From Pseudomonadota bacterium (GTDB lineage Bacteria; Pseudomonadota; Alphaproteobacteria; Sphingomonadales; Sphingomonadaceae), in NCBI GenBank assembly GCA_023390415.1, contig JAEWCW010000160.1, positions 1 to 6,375 on the forward strand: 6,375 bases of DNA, in the 5' to 3' direction. Positions 1 through 5,352 of this stretch are shown piece after piece. The notes beneath the pieces were generated by a model. That model was given only the letters and a program-made list of their open reading frames with translations, searched no databases and had not been told where the DNA came from. The number at the start of each line of letters is the position of its first letter. Within the stretch, counting starts at the first letter, position 1. The translations under genes were made by a program, and so were the position numbers.

Positions 1-125
1 CCGCCGACGCCCGAACCGGCGACCAGCAGATGGACCTCGCCGAGCTTCGACGCGGCGGTCACCGCGCTGAGGGTCGCGTCCTTGAGCTTGCCCTCTTCAT
101 GTTCGACCAGAACAAGCGTCTTCAT
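1..125 (-). CDS. etfA: Electron transfer flavoprotein subunit alpha (5' end only)
   Basis: Only the first 41 codons lie in the window; the gene continues past position 1. The N-terminus begins MKTLVLVEHEEGKLKDATLS and continues to HLLVAGSGVG, the usual start of bacterial EtfA: a first beta strand, a helix with K/L-K-D-AT, and a glycine-rich turn after a second strand. EtfA carries most of the FAD site of the soluble EtfAB heterodimer, which passes electrons from acyl-CoA and related dehydrogenases to ETF-ubiquinone oxidoreductase; the FAD-binding C-terminal domain is outside the window. The ATG at 123-125 overlaps the etfB stop (TGA, 122-124) as ATGA, which indicates translational coupling and equal expression of the two subunits. 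A Shine-Dalgarno GGGAG lies at 133-137 inside the end of etfB, 7 nt from the start. The identification is firm despite truncation because of the partner gene directly upstream. Confidence 0.93.
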   Translation of the reverse strand, partial: MKTLVLVEHEEGKLKDATLSAVTAASKLGEVHLLVAGSGVG

Positions 126-871
126 CCCACCACTCCCGTCTCGCGCAGCTTGTCGATCAGCTCGTCGACCGAGCCGACCTTGACCCCGGCCGTCCGCTTC
201 GCCGGCTCGACCACCTTCAGGGTCTGGAGCCGCGGCGCGATGTCGACGCCGTAATCCTCCGGCGTCTTGGTCGCGAGCGGCTTCGACTTCGCCTTCATGA
301 TGTTGGGCAGGCTCGCATAACGCGGCTCGTTGAGCCGGAGGTCGGTGGTGACCACCGCCGGAAGCTTCAGCTTCACCGTCTCGAGCCCGCCGTCGACCTC
401 GCGGGTGACGTTGACGCTCTCGCCGTCCACCTCGACCTTCGAGGCGAAGGTGCCCTGCGCCCAGCCAAGCAGGGCCGCGAGCATCTGGCCGGTCTGGTTC
501 GAATCGTCGTCGATCGCCTGCTTGCCGAGCACGACCAGCCCGGGCTGCTCCTCGCCCGCGATCTTCGCCAGGATCTTGGCGACCGCGAGCGGCTCGACCT
601 CGGCATCGGTCTGGACCAGGATCGCGCGGTCGACGCCCATCGCCAGCGCGGTGCGAAGCGTCTCCTGCGCCTTGGCCGGGCCGATCGAGACCGCGACGAT
701 CTCGGTCGCCACGCCCTTCTCCTTCAGCCTGATCGCCTCTTCGACCGCGATCTCGTCGAACGGGTTCATGCTCATCTTGACGTTGGCGAGGTCGATCCCC
801 GTCCCGTCCGCCTTGACCCGCGGCTTGACGTTGAAATCGATCACCCGCTTGACCGGCACCAGCAGCTTCAT
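122..871 (-). CDS. etfB: Electron transfer flavoprotein subunit beta
   Basis: The product is 249 residues, the normal EtfB length. It begins MKLLVPVKRVIDFNVKPRVK and keeps the family landmarks: an NPFDEIAVEEAIRLKE segment near residues 36-51, the D-D-D-S-N-Q-T-G-Q stretch near 121-129, and the C-terminal signature TTDLRLNEPRYASLPNIMKA near 175-194. That signature contains the recognition loop which, in the characterised ETFs, docks onto partner dehydrogenases; the following K-S-K-P-L is also typical. EtfB binds AMP as a structural cofactor and pairs with EtfA in the cytoplasm to relay electrons from flavin dehydrogenases (fatty acid and amino acid oxidation) to the quinone pool. The ATG at 869-871 is preceded by AAGGAG at 877-882, 5 nt away, a strong ribosome binding site. 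Upstream lies a twin-hairpin repeat and then sucC on the same strand, so part of its transcription may come from sucC. No frameshift or missing motif is seen. Confidence 0.97.
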   Translation of the reverse strand: MKLLVPVKRVIDFNVKPRVKADGTGIDLANVKMSMNPFDEIAVEEAIRLKEKGVATEIVAVSIGPAKAQETLRTALAMGVDRAILVQTDAEVEPLAVAKILAKIAGEEQPGLVVLGKQAIDDDSNQTGQMLAALLGWAQGTFASKVEVDGESVNVTREVDGGLETVKLKLPAVVTTDLRLNEPRYASLPNIMKAKSKPLATKTPEDYGVDIAPRLQTLKVVEPAKRTAGVKVGSVDELIDKLRETGVVG

Positions 872-876
872 TTCCG

Positions 877-882
877 CTCCTT
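877..882 (-). promoter_or_regulatory. Ribosome binding site of etfB
   Basis: Read on the minus strand, AAGGAG ends 5 nt before the etfB ATG (869-871). It starts only 8 bp from the edge of the twin-hairpin repeat at 891-972, so structures formed by that repeat in the mRNA would sit next to, but not on, the ribosome binding site. Confidence 0.75.
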
Positions 883-890
883 CACGCTCT

Positions 891-972
891 CGTCATGCCA
901 GCGAAGGCTGGCATCTCAGGACAAGAAGTCTCAGCCCTTCCCCCTGAGATCCCGGCCTCCGCCGGGATGACG
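891..972. repeat. Twin-hairpin (REP/BIME-like) intergenic repeat
   Basis: Two 30-nt arms, 891-920 and 943-972, are inverted copies of each other (25 of 30 positions match) around a 22-nt unpaired centre. Each arm is also a hairpin of its own: ATGCCAGC at 895-902 pairs with 907-914 around GAAG, and ATCCCGGC at 949-956 pairs with 961-968 around CTCC. Both stems are 8 bp and perfect. The outer ends read CGTCAT...ATGACG and the inner ends CTCAGG...CCTGAG. I recognise this as the type of short palindromic repeat abundant between genes of sphingomonads. It fills most of the gap between the sucC stop and the etfB start. It may act as an mRNA stabiliser or partial terminator behind sucC; no T-run follows either hairpin on either strand, so simple intrinsic termination is not supported. 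Confidence 0.85.
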
Positions 973-990
973 TGCCCTTCCGATAACGCT

Positions 991-2190
991 TTACGCGGCT
1001 TCCTTCACCTGCGCGACGATCTTGCGCGCGGCGTCGCCGAGGTCGTCGGCGGGAACGATGGCGAGGCCGGATTCGGCGAGGATCGCCTTGCCCTGCTCCA
1101 CGTTCGTGCCCTCGAGCCGGACCACCAGCGGCACCTTGAGGTCGACCTCGCGCGCCGCGGCAACGATGCCCTCGGCGATGATGTCGCAGCGCATGATCCC
1201 GCCGAAGATGTTGACGAGGATGCCCTTCACCGCCGGGTCCGACAGGATGATCTTGAACGCGGCGGTCACCTTCTCCTTGTTGGCGCCGCCGCCGACGTCG
1301 AGGAAGTTCGCGGGGAAGGCGCCATTGAGCTTGATGATGTCCATCGTCGCCATTGCGAGCCCGGCGCCGTTGACCATGCAGCCGATGTCGCCGTCGAGCT
1401 TGATGTAGGCGAGGTCATACTTCGACGCCTCGAGCTCCATCGGGTCCTCCTCGCTCTCGTCGCGAAGCTCGAGAAGGTCCTTGTGGCGGAACATGGCGTT
1501 GGAATCGAAGCCGACCTTGGCGTCGAGCACCTGGAGCTTGCCGTCGGCGGTGATCGCCAGCGGGTTGATCTCGATCTGCGCCGCGTCGGTGCCGAGGAAG
1601 GCGTCGTAGAGCTTGGCGGCGACGTTCTGCGCCTGCTTGGCGAGGTCGCCCGAAAGGCCGAGCGCCTTGGCGACCGCGCGGCCGTGATGCGGCATGAAGC
1701 CGGTCGCCGGGTCGACGGTCAGGGTGTGGATCTTCTCGGGGCTGTCATGGGCGACGTCCTCGATGTTCATCCCGCCCTCGGTCGAGGCGACGAAGGCGAT
1801 CCGCCCAGTCGCGCGGTCGACGAGCAGAGCGAGGTAGAATTCCTTCTCGATGTCGACTCCGTCGGTCACGTAGAGCCGCTGGACCTGCTTGCCCTCGGCG
1901 CCGGTCTGGACGGTGACGAGCGTGTTGCCGAACATCTCGGCGGCCGCCGCCCGGACCTCTTCCTTGCTCCGCGCCAGCCGGACGCCGCCCTTGGCGTCGG
2001 GGCCGAGCTCCTTGAACTTGCCCTTGCCGCGGCCGCCCGCATGGATCTGCGCCTTGACCACGTAGAGCGGCCCCGGGAGCTGATCGACAGCCGCTGCGGC
2101 CTCCTCGACGCTCAGCGCCGGAATGCCGGCGGGGACCGGAACGCCGAACTTCGCGAGCAGCTCCTTGGCCTGATATTCGTGGATGTTCAT
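991..2190 (-). CDS. sucC: Succinyl-CoA synthetase (ADP-forming) beta subunit
   Basis: The product is 399 residues, normal for alphaproteobacterial SucC. It catalyses, with SucD, the reversible conversion of succinyl-CoA, phosphate and ADP to succinate, CoA and ATP in the TCA cycle. An N-terminal ATP-grasp domain starts MNIHEYQAKELLAKFGVPVP and has the nucleotide-binding KAQIHAGGRGKGKF at 46-59. The magnesium ligands are visible as N209 in EINPLAIT and D223 in LDAKVGFDS, matching N199 and D213 of the E. coli enzyme. The C-terminal ligase domain carries VNGAGLAMATMD (273-284), DVGGGANKEKV (298-308) and NIFGGIMRCD (327-336), the latter being the power-helix region. The ATG at 2188-2190 is chosen over an upstream in-frame ATG at 2260-2262 because family homology starts at MNIHEY; a GAGGA lies at 2203-2207, though with a long 12-nt spacer. 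sucD is not adjacent in this window; the next gene downstream is etfB. Confidence 0.97.
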   Translation of the reverse strand: MNIHEYQAKELLAKFGVPVPAGIPALSVEEAAAAVDQLPGPLYVVKAQIHAGGRGKGKFKELGPDAKGGVRLARSKEEVRAAAAEMFGNTLVTVQTGAEGKQVQRLYVTDGVDIEKEFYLALLVDRATGRIAFVASTEGGMNIEDVAHDSPEKIHTLTVDPATGFMPHHGRAVAKALGLSGDLAKQAQNVAAKLYDAFLGTDAAQIEINPLAITADGKLQVLDAKVGFDSNAMFRHKDLLELRDESEEDPMELEASKYDLAYIKLDGDIGCMVNGAGLAMATMDIIKLNGAFPANFLDVGGGANKEKVTAAFKIILSDPAVKGILVNIFGGIMRCDIIAEGIVAAAREVDLKVPLVVRLEGTNVEQGKAILAESGLAIVPADDLGDAARKIVAQVKEAA

Positions 2191-2291
2191 GGGAGTGGGG
2201 AATCCTCGGAATAAGGGGTCGCCGCGCCTTAAGCACAGTGGCCGGGCCTTGAAAAGGCGCATCCATGGCGCGCGGAGAGGGTTGTAGGGTC
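2191..2291. promoter_or_regulatory. Divergent intergenic region with candidate operator repeats
   Basis: This 101-bp stretch separates sucC (minus) from the small membrane protein gene (plus) and should hold promoters for both. I could not pick convincing -35/-10 pairs. It contains a near-perfect direct repeat, GCCGCGCCTT at 2221-2230 and GCCGGGCCTT at 2241-2250 (9 of 10 identical, offset exactly 20 bp). An inverted copy of the same core follows, AAGGCGC at 2254-2260, complementary to GCGCCTT at 2224-2230. This could be a tandem binding site for a regulator, or a small RNA hairpin (GCCTT-GAA-AAGGC, 2246-2258). Function is inferred from position only. Confidence 0.35.
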
Positions 2292-2699
2292 ATGAGAGGC
2301 GGCTTCATCGACGGCGTCACCCGGCTGCTGATGCTGGTTCTCGCAATCACGACCTCGCTCGCCATCCTCGGCGCGATCGCGGCCATGTCGGAAGGCGCGG
2401 CCGGCGGCAGCTTCCCGCTCGATCCCCGGCCGGTGACGATGGCGGAGCGCGAGGAAGCACGGGAGACCGCGGCGGCCGCGTCCCCGGGCGGTGTACGCCG
2501 TGGCGAATCCCCGTCGCCGGACGCGGCGGTGGCGACCATCGCCGTGCCCGTCGCTGCCGAACCGCATGCCGAATCCTGGCTGGAGGCGATCGCCTATATC
2601 CTCGTCGCGATTGCCGCCTTGTTGGCCATCGCCGCGCTCATCCTCTGGCGCGTCTTCGCCCAGCTCCGCCGCATCGCCGACTCGCTTGAGCGACGCTAG
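2292..2699 (+). CDS. Small two-helix membrane protein, function unknown
   Basis: I do not recognise a family. From the ATG at 2292 the product has 135 residues. It has a hydrophobic helix at about 11-32 (RLLMLVLAITTSLAILGAIA), a roughly 65-residue hydrophilic and Ala/Pro/Glu-rich stretch, and a second helix at about 100-122 ending in the basic-aromatic W-R-V-F-A-Q-L-R-R. The C-terminal IADSLERR looks like the start of an amphipathic or coiled segment. Two helices with a long loop suggest an inner-membrane protein with both ends on the same side; the positive residues beside each helix favour both ends cytoplasmic and the loop periplasmic. An alternative ATG at 2265 (144 residues) has AAGG 7 nt upstream; I prefer 2292 because the extra residues use rare codons (TGT, AGG) and GGAGAGG at 2274-2280 lies upstream. 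Codon use in the body is typical of the window, so it is probably a real gene. Confidence 0.72.
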   Translation: MRGGFIDGVTRLLMLVLAITTSLAILGAIAAMSEGAAGGSFPLDPRPVTMAEREEARETAAAASPGGVRRGESPSPDAAVATIAVPVAAEPHAESWLEAIAYILVAIAALLAIAALILWRVFAQLRRIADSLERR

Positions 2700-2725
2700 C
2701 CGGAAGCGCCGCTTTCGCTCCGGCT
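2698..2725 (+). terminator. Candidate hairpin after the small membrane protein gene
   Basis: The strand AGCCGGAAGCG (2698-2708) pairs with CGCTCCGGCT (2716-2725): ten base pairs with one bulged A and a 7-nt loop. It starts inside the stop codon (2697-2699) of the upstream gene. No run of T follows, so it is at best a weak or factor-assisted terminator, or an mRNA 3' end stabiliser. Confidence 0.35.
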
Positions 2726-2766
2726 TGGCCTGCGGTAGAATCGCATTTCACTTGGGGGAGTGCGGG

Positions 2767-3222
2767 ATGCGCGCGATTGCGGGATTGGGACTGGTCGTGG
2801 GGCTTGTGTCGGCGACCCCGGCAATGGCGGCGAACTGGCGGGTGGCGGCGACCGGGGGCGATGCGCCGGACCGCAGCGTCTTCCTCGTCGATACCGAGTC
2901 GATCCGCCGCAACGGGGATTCGATCCGCTTCTGGACCCAGACGATCATGGAGCGGCTCGACAACGACCGCGACTGGGACCGCTCGGTGACCCTCCGTGAG
3001 GGCAGCTGCGCCGACAGCTCGACCGCGATCGTCCAGAACAGCTTCTATCGCGCCGGCGAGCATCTCGAGACCGACCGCGAGCGGCTCGCCGTGGTCTTCC
3101 ACCAGCCGGGATCGATGATGCACGGAGTCATGGCCGCCGCCTGCGGTCGCCGCGAATATGTGACCGAGGGCGTCAGCGATCCCGAGCCCCTCATCCGCGC
3201 CTTCTTCGCTGAAGCGGACTGA
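2767..3222 (+). CDS. Secreted protein resembling surface-adhesin E family
   Basis: The product is 151 residues. A signal peptide covers residues 1-21 (MRAIAG, then a hydrophobic run, then the A-M-A cleavage motif before AN). The mature part begins with W24 and has the order W-R-V..., then V-F-L-V-D-T-E-S-I-R-R-N-G (38-50), then I-R-F-W-T-Q (53-58). This resembles the 'W...D-x-x-S-I...v-x-v-W' layout of small secreted proteins annotated as surface-adhesin protein E in proteobacteria. Two cysteines, C81 (GSCAD) and C126 (AACGR), could form a disulphide in the periplasm. The family name does not prove adhesion; function is unknown. The start is clear: GGGGGAG at 2754-2760 lies 6 nt before ATG 2767. 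A TAGAAT at 2736-2741 could be a -10 element, but no good -35 partner is visible. The frame is open upstream to 2491, but without signal-peptide logic there. It lies in the same direction as its neighbours, 51 bp before dinB. Confidence 0.85.
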   Translation: MRAIAGLGLVVGLVSATPAMAANWRVAATGGDAPDRSVFLVDTESIRRNGDSIRFWTQTIMERLDNDRDWDRSVTLREGSCADSSTAIVQNSFYRAGEHLETDRERLAVVFHQPGSMMHGVMAAACGRREYVTEGVSDPEPLIRAFFAEAD

Positions 3223-3237
3223 TCCGCGCGCATCGGG

Positions 3238-3264
3238 CTGGCGCCGCCGCGCGCGCGGCGCTAG
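3238..3264 (+). promoter_or_regulatory. GC-rich hairpin overlapping the dinB ribosome binding site
   Basis: GCGCCGC at 3241-3247 pairs with GCGGCGC at 3255-3261 around a 7-nt CG loop. Three more pairs (C3238-G3264, T3239-A3263 and a G-T wobble) extend the stem into the AGGA at 3263-3266 that serves as the dinB Shine-Dalgarno. It may end upstream transcripts or limit translation of dinB. It has no T-run after it, and the sequence is so GC-rich that a stem of this kind can arise by chance. Confidence 0.4.
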
Positions 3265-3273
3265 GATCAAAGA

Positions 3274-4377
3274 GTGAACGAAGCGCCCGATGCCCCGCCG
3301 CTGCGCAAGATCATCCATGTCGACATGGACGCCTTCTATGCCTCGGTCGAGCAGCGCGACAATCCGGAGCTTCGGGGCAAGCCGGTCGCGGTCGGCGGCG
3401 GCGTGCGCGGGGTCGTCGCCGCCGCCTCCTACGAGGCGCGCACCTTCGGAATCCGCTCGGCGATGCCGGCGGTCACCGCCCGCCGCCGCTGCCCGGACCT
3501 CATCTTCGTCAAGCCCCGCTTCGACGCCTATCGCGCCGTCTCGAACCAGATCCGGGCGATCTTCGCGGACTACACGCCGCACGTGGAGCCGCTCAGCCTC
3601 GACGAGGCCTATCTCGACGTCACCGAGGATCTGAAGGGCATCGGAATCGCCACGCGAATCGCCGAGGAGATCCGCGCGCGGATCAAGACCGAGACCGGCC
3701 TCACCGCCTCGGCCGGGGTCAGCTACAACAAGTTCCTCGCCAAGCTCGCCTCCGACCAGAACAAGCCGGACGGCCTCTGCGTGATCACGCCGGCCAAGGG
3801 CGAGGCCTTCGTCGCCTCGCTTCCGGTCAAGCGCTTTCACGGCGTCGGCCCGAAGACCGCCGAGAAGATGGCGCGGCTCGGGATCGAGACCGGCGCGGAC
3901 CTCCGCGCCCGCAGCCTCGCCTTCCTTCAGCACCATTTCGGAAGCTCCGGCCTCTATTATTTCAACCTCGCCCGCGCGGTCTGCCACCGCCAGGTCCGCG
4001 CCGACCGCCCTTCCAAGTCGGTCAGCGCCGAGGACACGTTCCTCGAGGACATCGCCGATCCCGAAGCCCTCCTAGTCGAGCTCGACCGGATCGGCCGCCA
4101 CGTCTGGTCCAAGCGGGTCGAGGGCAAGGGCCTCGCCGGCCGAACGGTCAACCTCAAGGTCAAATATGCCGACTTCCAGATCATCACCCGCGCCCGATCG
4201 CTTCCCCGCGAAGTCGCTGACGTCGAGGAATTCCTCGAGATCGGCCGCGCGCTCCTCCGCTCCATCCTCCCGCTCCCCAAGGCCGTCCGCCTGCTCGGCC
4301 TCGGCCTCTCCAGCCTCCGCGAAGGCGCCGACGACGGCCCCGCCCCCGAGCTTCAGCTTCCTTTGATCGCCTGCTAG
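3274..4377 (+). CDS. dinB: DNA polymerase IV (Y-family translesion polymerase)
   Basis: The product is 367 residues, close to the usual 350-370 for DinB. This low-fidelity, exonuclease-free polymerase extends DNA past lesions and mismatched ends. The palm motif IIHVDMDAFYASVEQRDNP (13-31) holds the metal ligand D17, and Y22 stands at the steric-gate position of E. coli F13. SLDEAYLDV supplies D110 and E111, matching D103/E104. A helix-hairpin-helix thumb segment FHGVGPKTAEKMARLGI spans 188-204, and a little-finger domain follows at about 240-350. The C-terminus QLPLIAC (361-367) fits a beta-clamp binding motif of the QLxL type. The start is GTG at 3274 with AGGA at 3263-3266, 7 nt upstream; the next in-frame ATG would remove the catalytic aspartate D17, so GTG is right. 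The next gene starts 11 bp after its stop and is also a DNA-damage gene. Confidence 0.97.
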   Translation: MNEAPDAPPLRKIIHVDMDAFYASVEQRDNPELRGKPVAVGGGVRGVVAAASYEARTFGIRSAMPAVTARRRCPDLIFVKPRFDAYRAVSNQIRAIFADYTPHVEPLSLDEAYLDVTEDLKGIGIATRIAEEIRARIKTETGLTASAGVSYNKFLAKLASDQNKPDGLCVITPAKGEAFVASLPVKRFHGVGPKTAEKMARLGIETGADLRARSLAFLQHHFGSSGLYYFNLARAVCHRQVRADRPSKSVSAEDTFLEDIADPEALLVELDRIGRHVWSKRVEGKGLAGRTVNLKVKYADFQIITRARSLPREVADVEEFLEIGRALLRSILPLPKAVRLLGLGLSSLREGADDGPAPELQLPLIAC

Positions 4378-4388
4378 GGCTCGAACTC

Positions 4389-4988
4389 ATGTGCAACGAA
4401 GTCCGCCGCACCGTCGCGCTCGGCCAGGTCCGCGACGATTTCAGCTTCACCCGGATCCCGCTCCACTTCCCGGAAGGCGCGCCCAACCTTGCGCCGCTGG
4501 AGAGCATCCGCATCACCGATCCCAATGCGATCATCCGCCCCAGCACGACCGGGGAGCAGGGCGCCGAGCTCGTCACCCGCCGCTGGAGCTGGCCCGGGCC
4601 GAACGGCAAGCCGGTCTTCAACATGCGCTCCGAAGGCCGCGATTTTGGTTTCTCCGGGACGGGCGGCCGCTGCCTCGTCGTCGCCGACGGCTTCTACGAA
4701 TATACGGCGCCAGAGGACCCGAAGGCCAAGCGCAAGCACAAATGGCTGTTCACGATGCGGAGCGAGGACTGGTTCTGCATGGCCGGCCTCTGGCGCAAGA
4801 CCGATGTCGGCGAGGCCTTCACCTTGCTCACCACCGCGCCCGGCCCCGACATCGAGCCCTATCACAACCGCCAGATCGTCATCCTCTCGCGCGACGACTG
4901 GGCCCGCTGGCTCGACCCGGGCGTCCCCGCCGCCGACCTCGCCAAGCCCCTCCCCGCGGGCACCCTCGACGTCGCCCAGATCTGCTGA
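4389..4988 (+). CDS. SRAP-family protein (SOS response-associated peptidase, YedK/HMCES type)
   Basis: The product is 199 residues, a little shorter than E. coli YedK. SRAP proteins lose the initiator Met and use Cys2 to form a stable thiazolidine crosslink with abasic sites in single-stranded DNA, shielding them from strand breakage. The catalytic set is visible: C2 directly after the start; N78 in PVFNMRSEG with R80, S81 and E82; E104 in DGFYEY; and H159 in PYHNRQIVIL. Some motifs depart from the common form: MCNE replaces MCGR, and HNRQIV replaces the usual H-D/N-R-M-P. This marks a divergent subfamily, but no key residue is lost. The start cannot move because Cys must be residue 2. The only ribosome-binding hint is AGGG at 4376-4379 overlapping the dinB stop, 9 nt before the ATG, so translation is probably coupled to dinB. 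The older 'peptidase' name reflects self-removal of the N-terminus. Confidence 0.94.
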   Translation: MCNEVRRTVALGQVRDDFSFTRIPLHFPEGAPNLAPLESIRITDPNAIIRPSTTGEQGAELVTRRWSWPGPNGKPVFNMRSEGRDFGFSGTGGRCLVVADGFYEYTAPEDPKAKRKHKWLFTMRSEDWFCMAGLWRKTDVGEAFTLLTTAPGPDIEPYHNRQIVILSRDDWARWLDPGVPAADLAKPLPAGTLDVAQIC

Positions 4989-5000
4989 GCCGCGCTCAGC
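4984..5000. terminator. Hairpin shared by two convergent stop codons
   Basis: GCTGAGC at 4984-4990 and GCTCAGC at 4994-5000 form a perfect 7-bp stem with a 3-nt CGC loop. The SRAP stop (TGA, 4986-4988) lies in the left arm and the dgkA stop (TCA read as TGA, 4996-4998) in the right arm, so the same hairpin forms at the end of both messages. No T-run follows on either strand, so classical intrinsic termination is not shown; a bidirectional weak terminator or 3' end stabiliser is the likely role. Confidence 0.5.
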
Positions 5001-5352
5001 CGAGCAAAACCGAAAGCACCATCAGCGCGCCCACGATCAGCGCCGCGAAGCTTGCCATCAGGACCGCCCCGGCGGCGGCATCCTTGGCGAACATGATCTC
5101 GTCGTGCCGATCCGGGTGGAGGCGGTCGATGACATATTCGATCGCCGCATTGACCATCTCGAGCAGCAGCACCAGCGCGATCGAGACGGCGACCAGGGCC
5201 GCCCAGATCCAGCCGGGCCGGAGCACCGCCGTGACCGCGACTGCGACCAACGCGAGGGCGCACTGGGTCCGAAAGCTCTTCTCGCGCCGCCACACGATCC
5301 GGATCCCGGCCAGCGCGAAGCCGAGCCTCTCGCGAAAGGGCCGGTTCTTCAT
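4996..5352 (-). CDS. dgkA: Diacylglycerol kinase, prokaryotic membrane type
   Basis: The product is 118 residues, the usual size of the small trimeric DgkA. It phosphorylates diacylglycerol with ATP at the inner membrane, returning lipid released by periplasmic glucan or lipopolysaccharide modification to phosphatidic acid. An amphipathic N-terminus (RERLGFALAGIRIVWRREKSF) precedes three membrane helices at about 30-44, 48-66 and 93-117. The active-site motif LLLEMVNAAIEYVIDRLHPD gives E65, N68 and E72, and FAKDAAAGAVL gives K90 and D91; all five sit at a constant offset of four from E. coli E69, N72, E76, K94 and D95. The ATG at 5350-5352 is chosen; an in-frame TTG at 5358 would add two residues. 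Neither start has a convincing Shine-Dalgarno. It converges on the SRAP gene with only 7 bp between stops and diverges from the S41-like gene. Confidence 0.94.
   Translation of the reverse strand: MKNRPFRERLGFALAGIRIVWRREKSFRTQCALALVAVAVTAVLRPGWIWAALVAVSIALVLLLEMVNAAIEYVIDRLHPDRHDEIMFAKDAAAGAVLMASFAALIVGALMVLSVLLG

Noticed and set aside
895..970. Peptide strings of the MPAKAGIS / IPASAGMT type read from the repeat
   Set aside because: These are translations of the palindromic repeat, a common source of false short proteins in sphingomonad genomes, and not part of a real gene.
895..2214. Long plus-strand open frame (439 codons) opposite sucC
   Set aside because: It mirrors sucC, whose motifs and length are complete. 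Its composition is the Asp/Glu/Arg/Leu-rich pattern typical of antisense frames in GC-rich genes, and it begins inside the twin-hairpin repeat.
2191..2262. Longer sucC start giving 24 extra residues
   Set aside because: Family homology begins at MNIHEYQAKE (start 2190), and the extra residues look like translated leader.
2491..2766. N-terminal extension of the secreted protein up to 2491
   Set aside because: The extension overlaps the membrane protein gene and is Arg/Ser/Pro-rich frame noise. The ATG at 2767 has a strong ribosome binding site and a proper signal peptide.
2638..3987. Minus-strand open frame of 449 codons across the adhesin-E-like gene and dinB
   Set aside because: It overlaps three independent plus-strand features, including the whole catalytic part of dinB, and has no recognisable domain.
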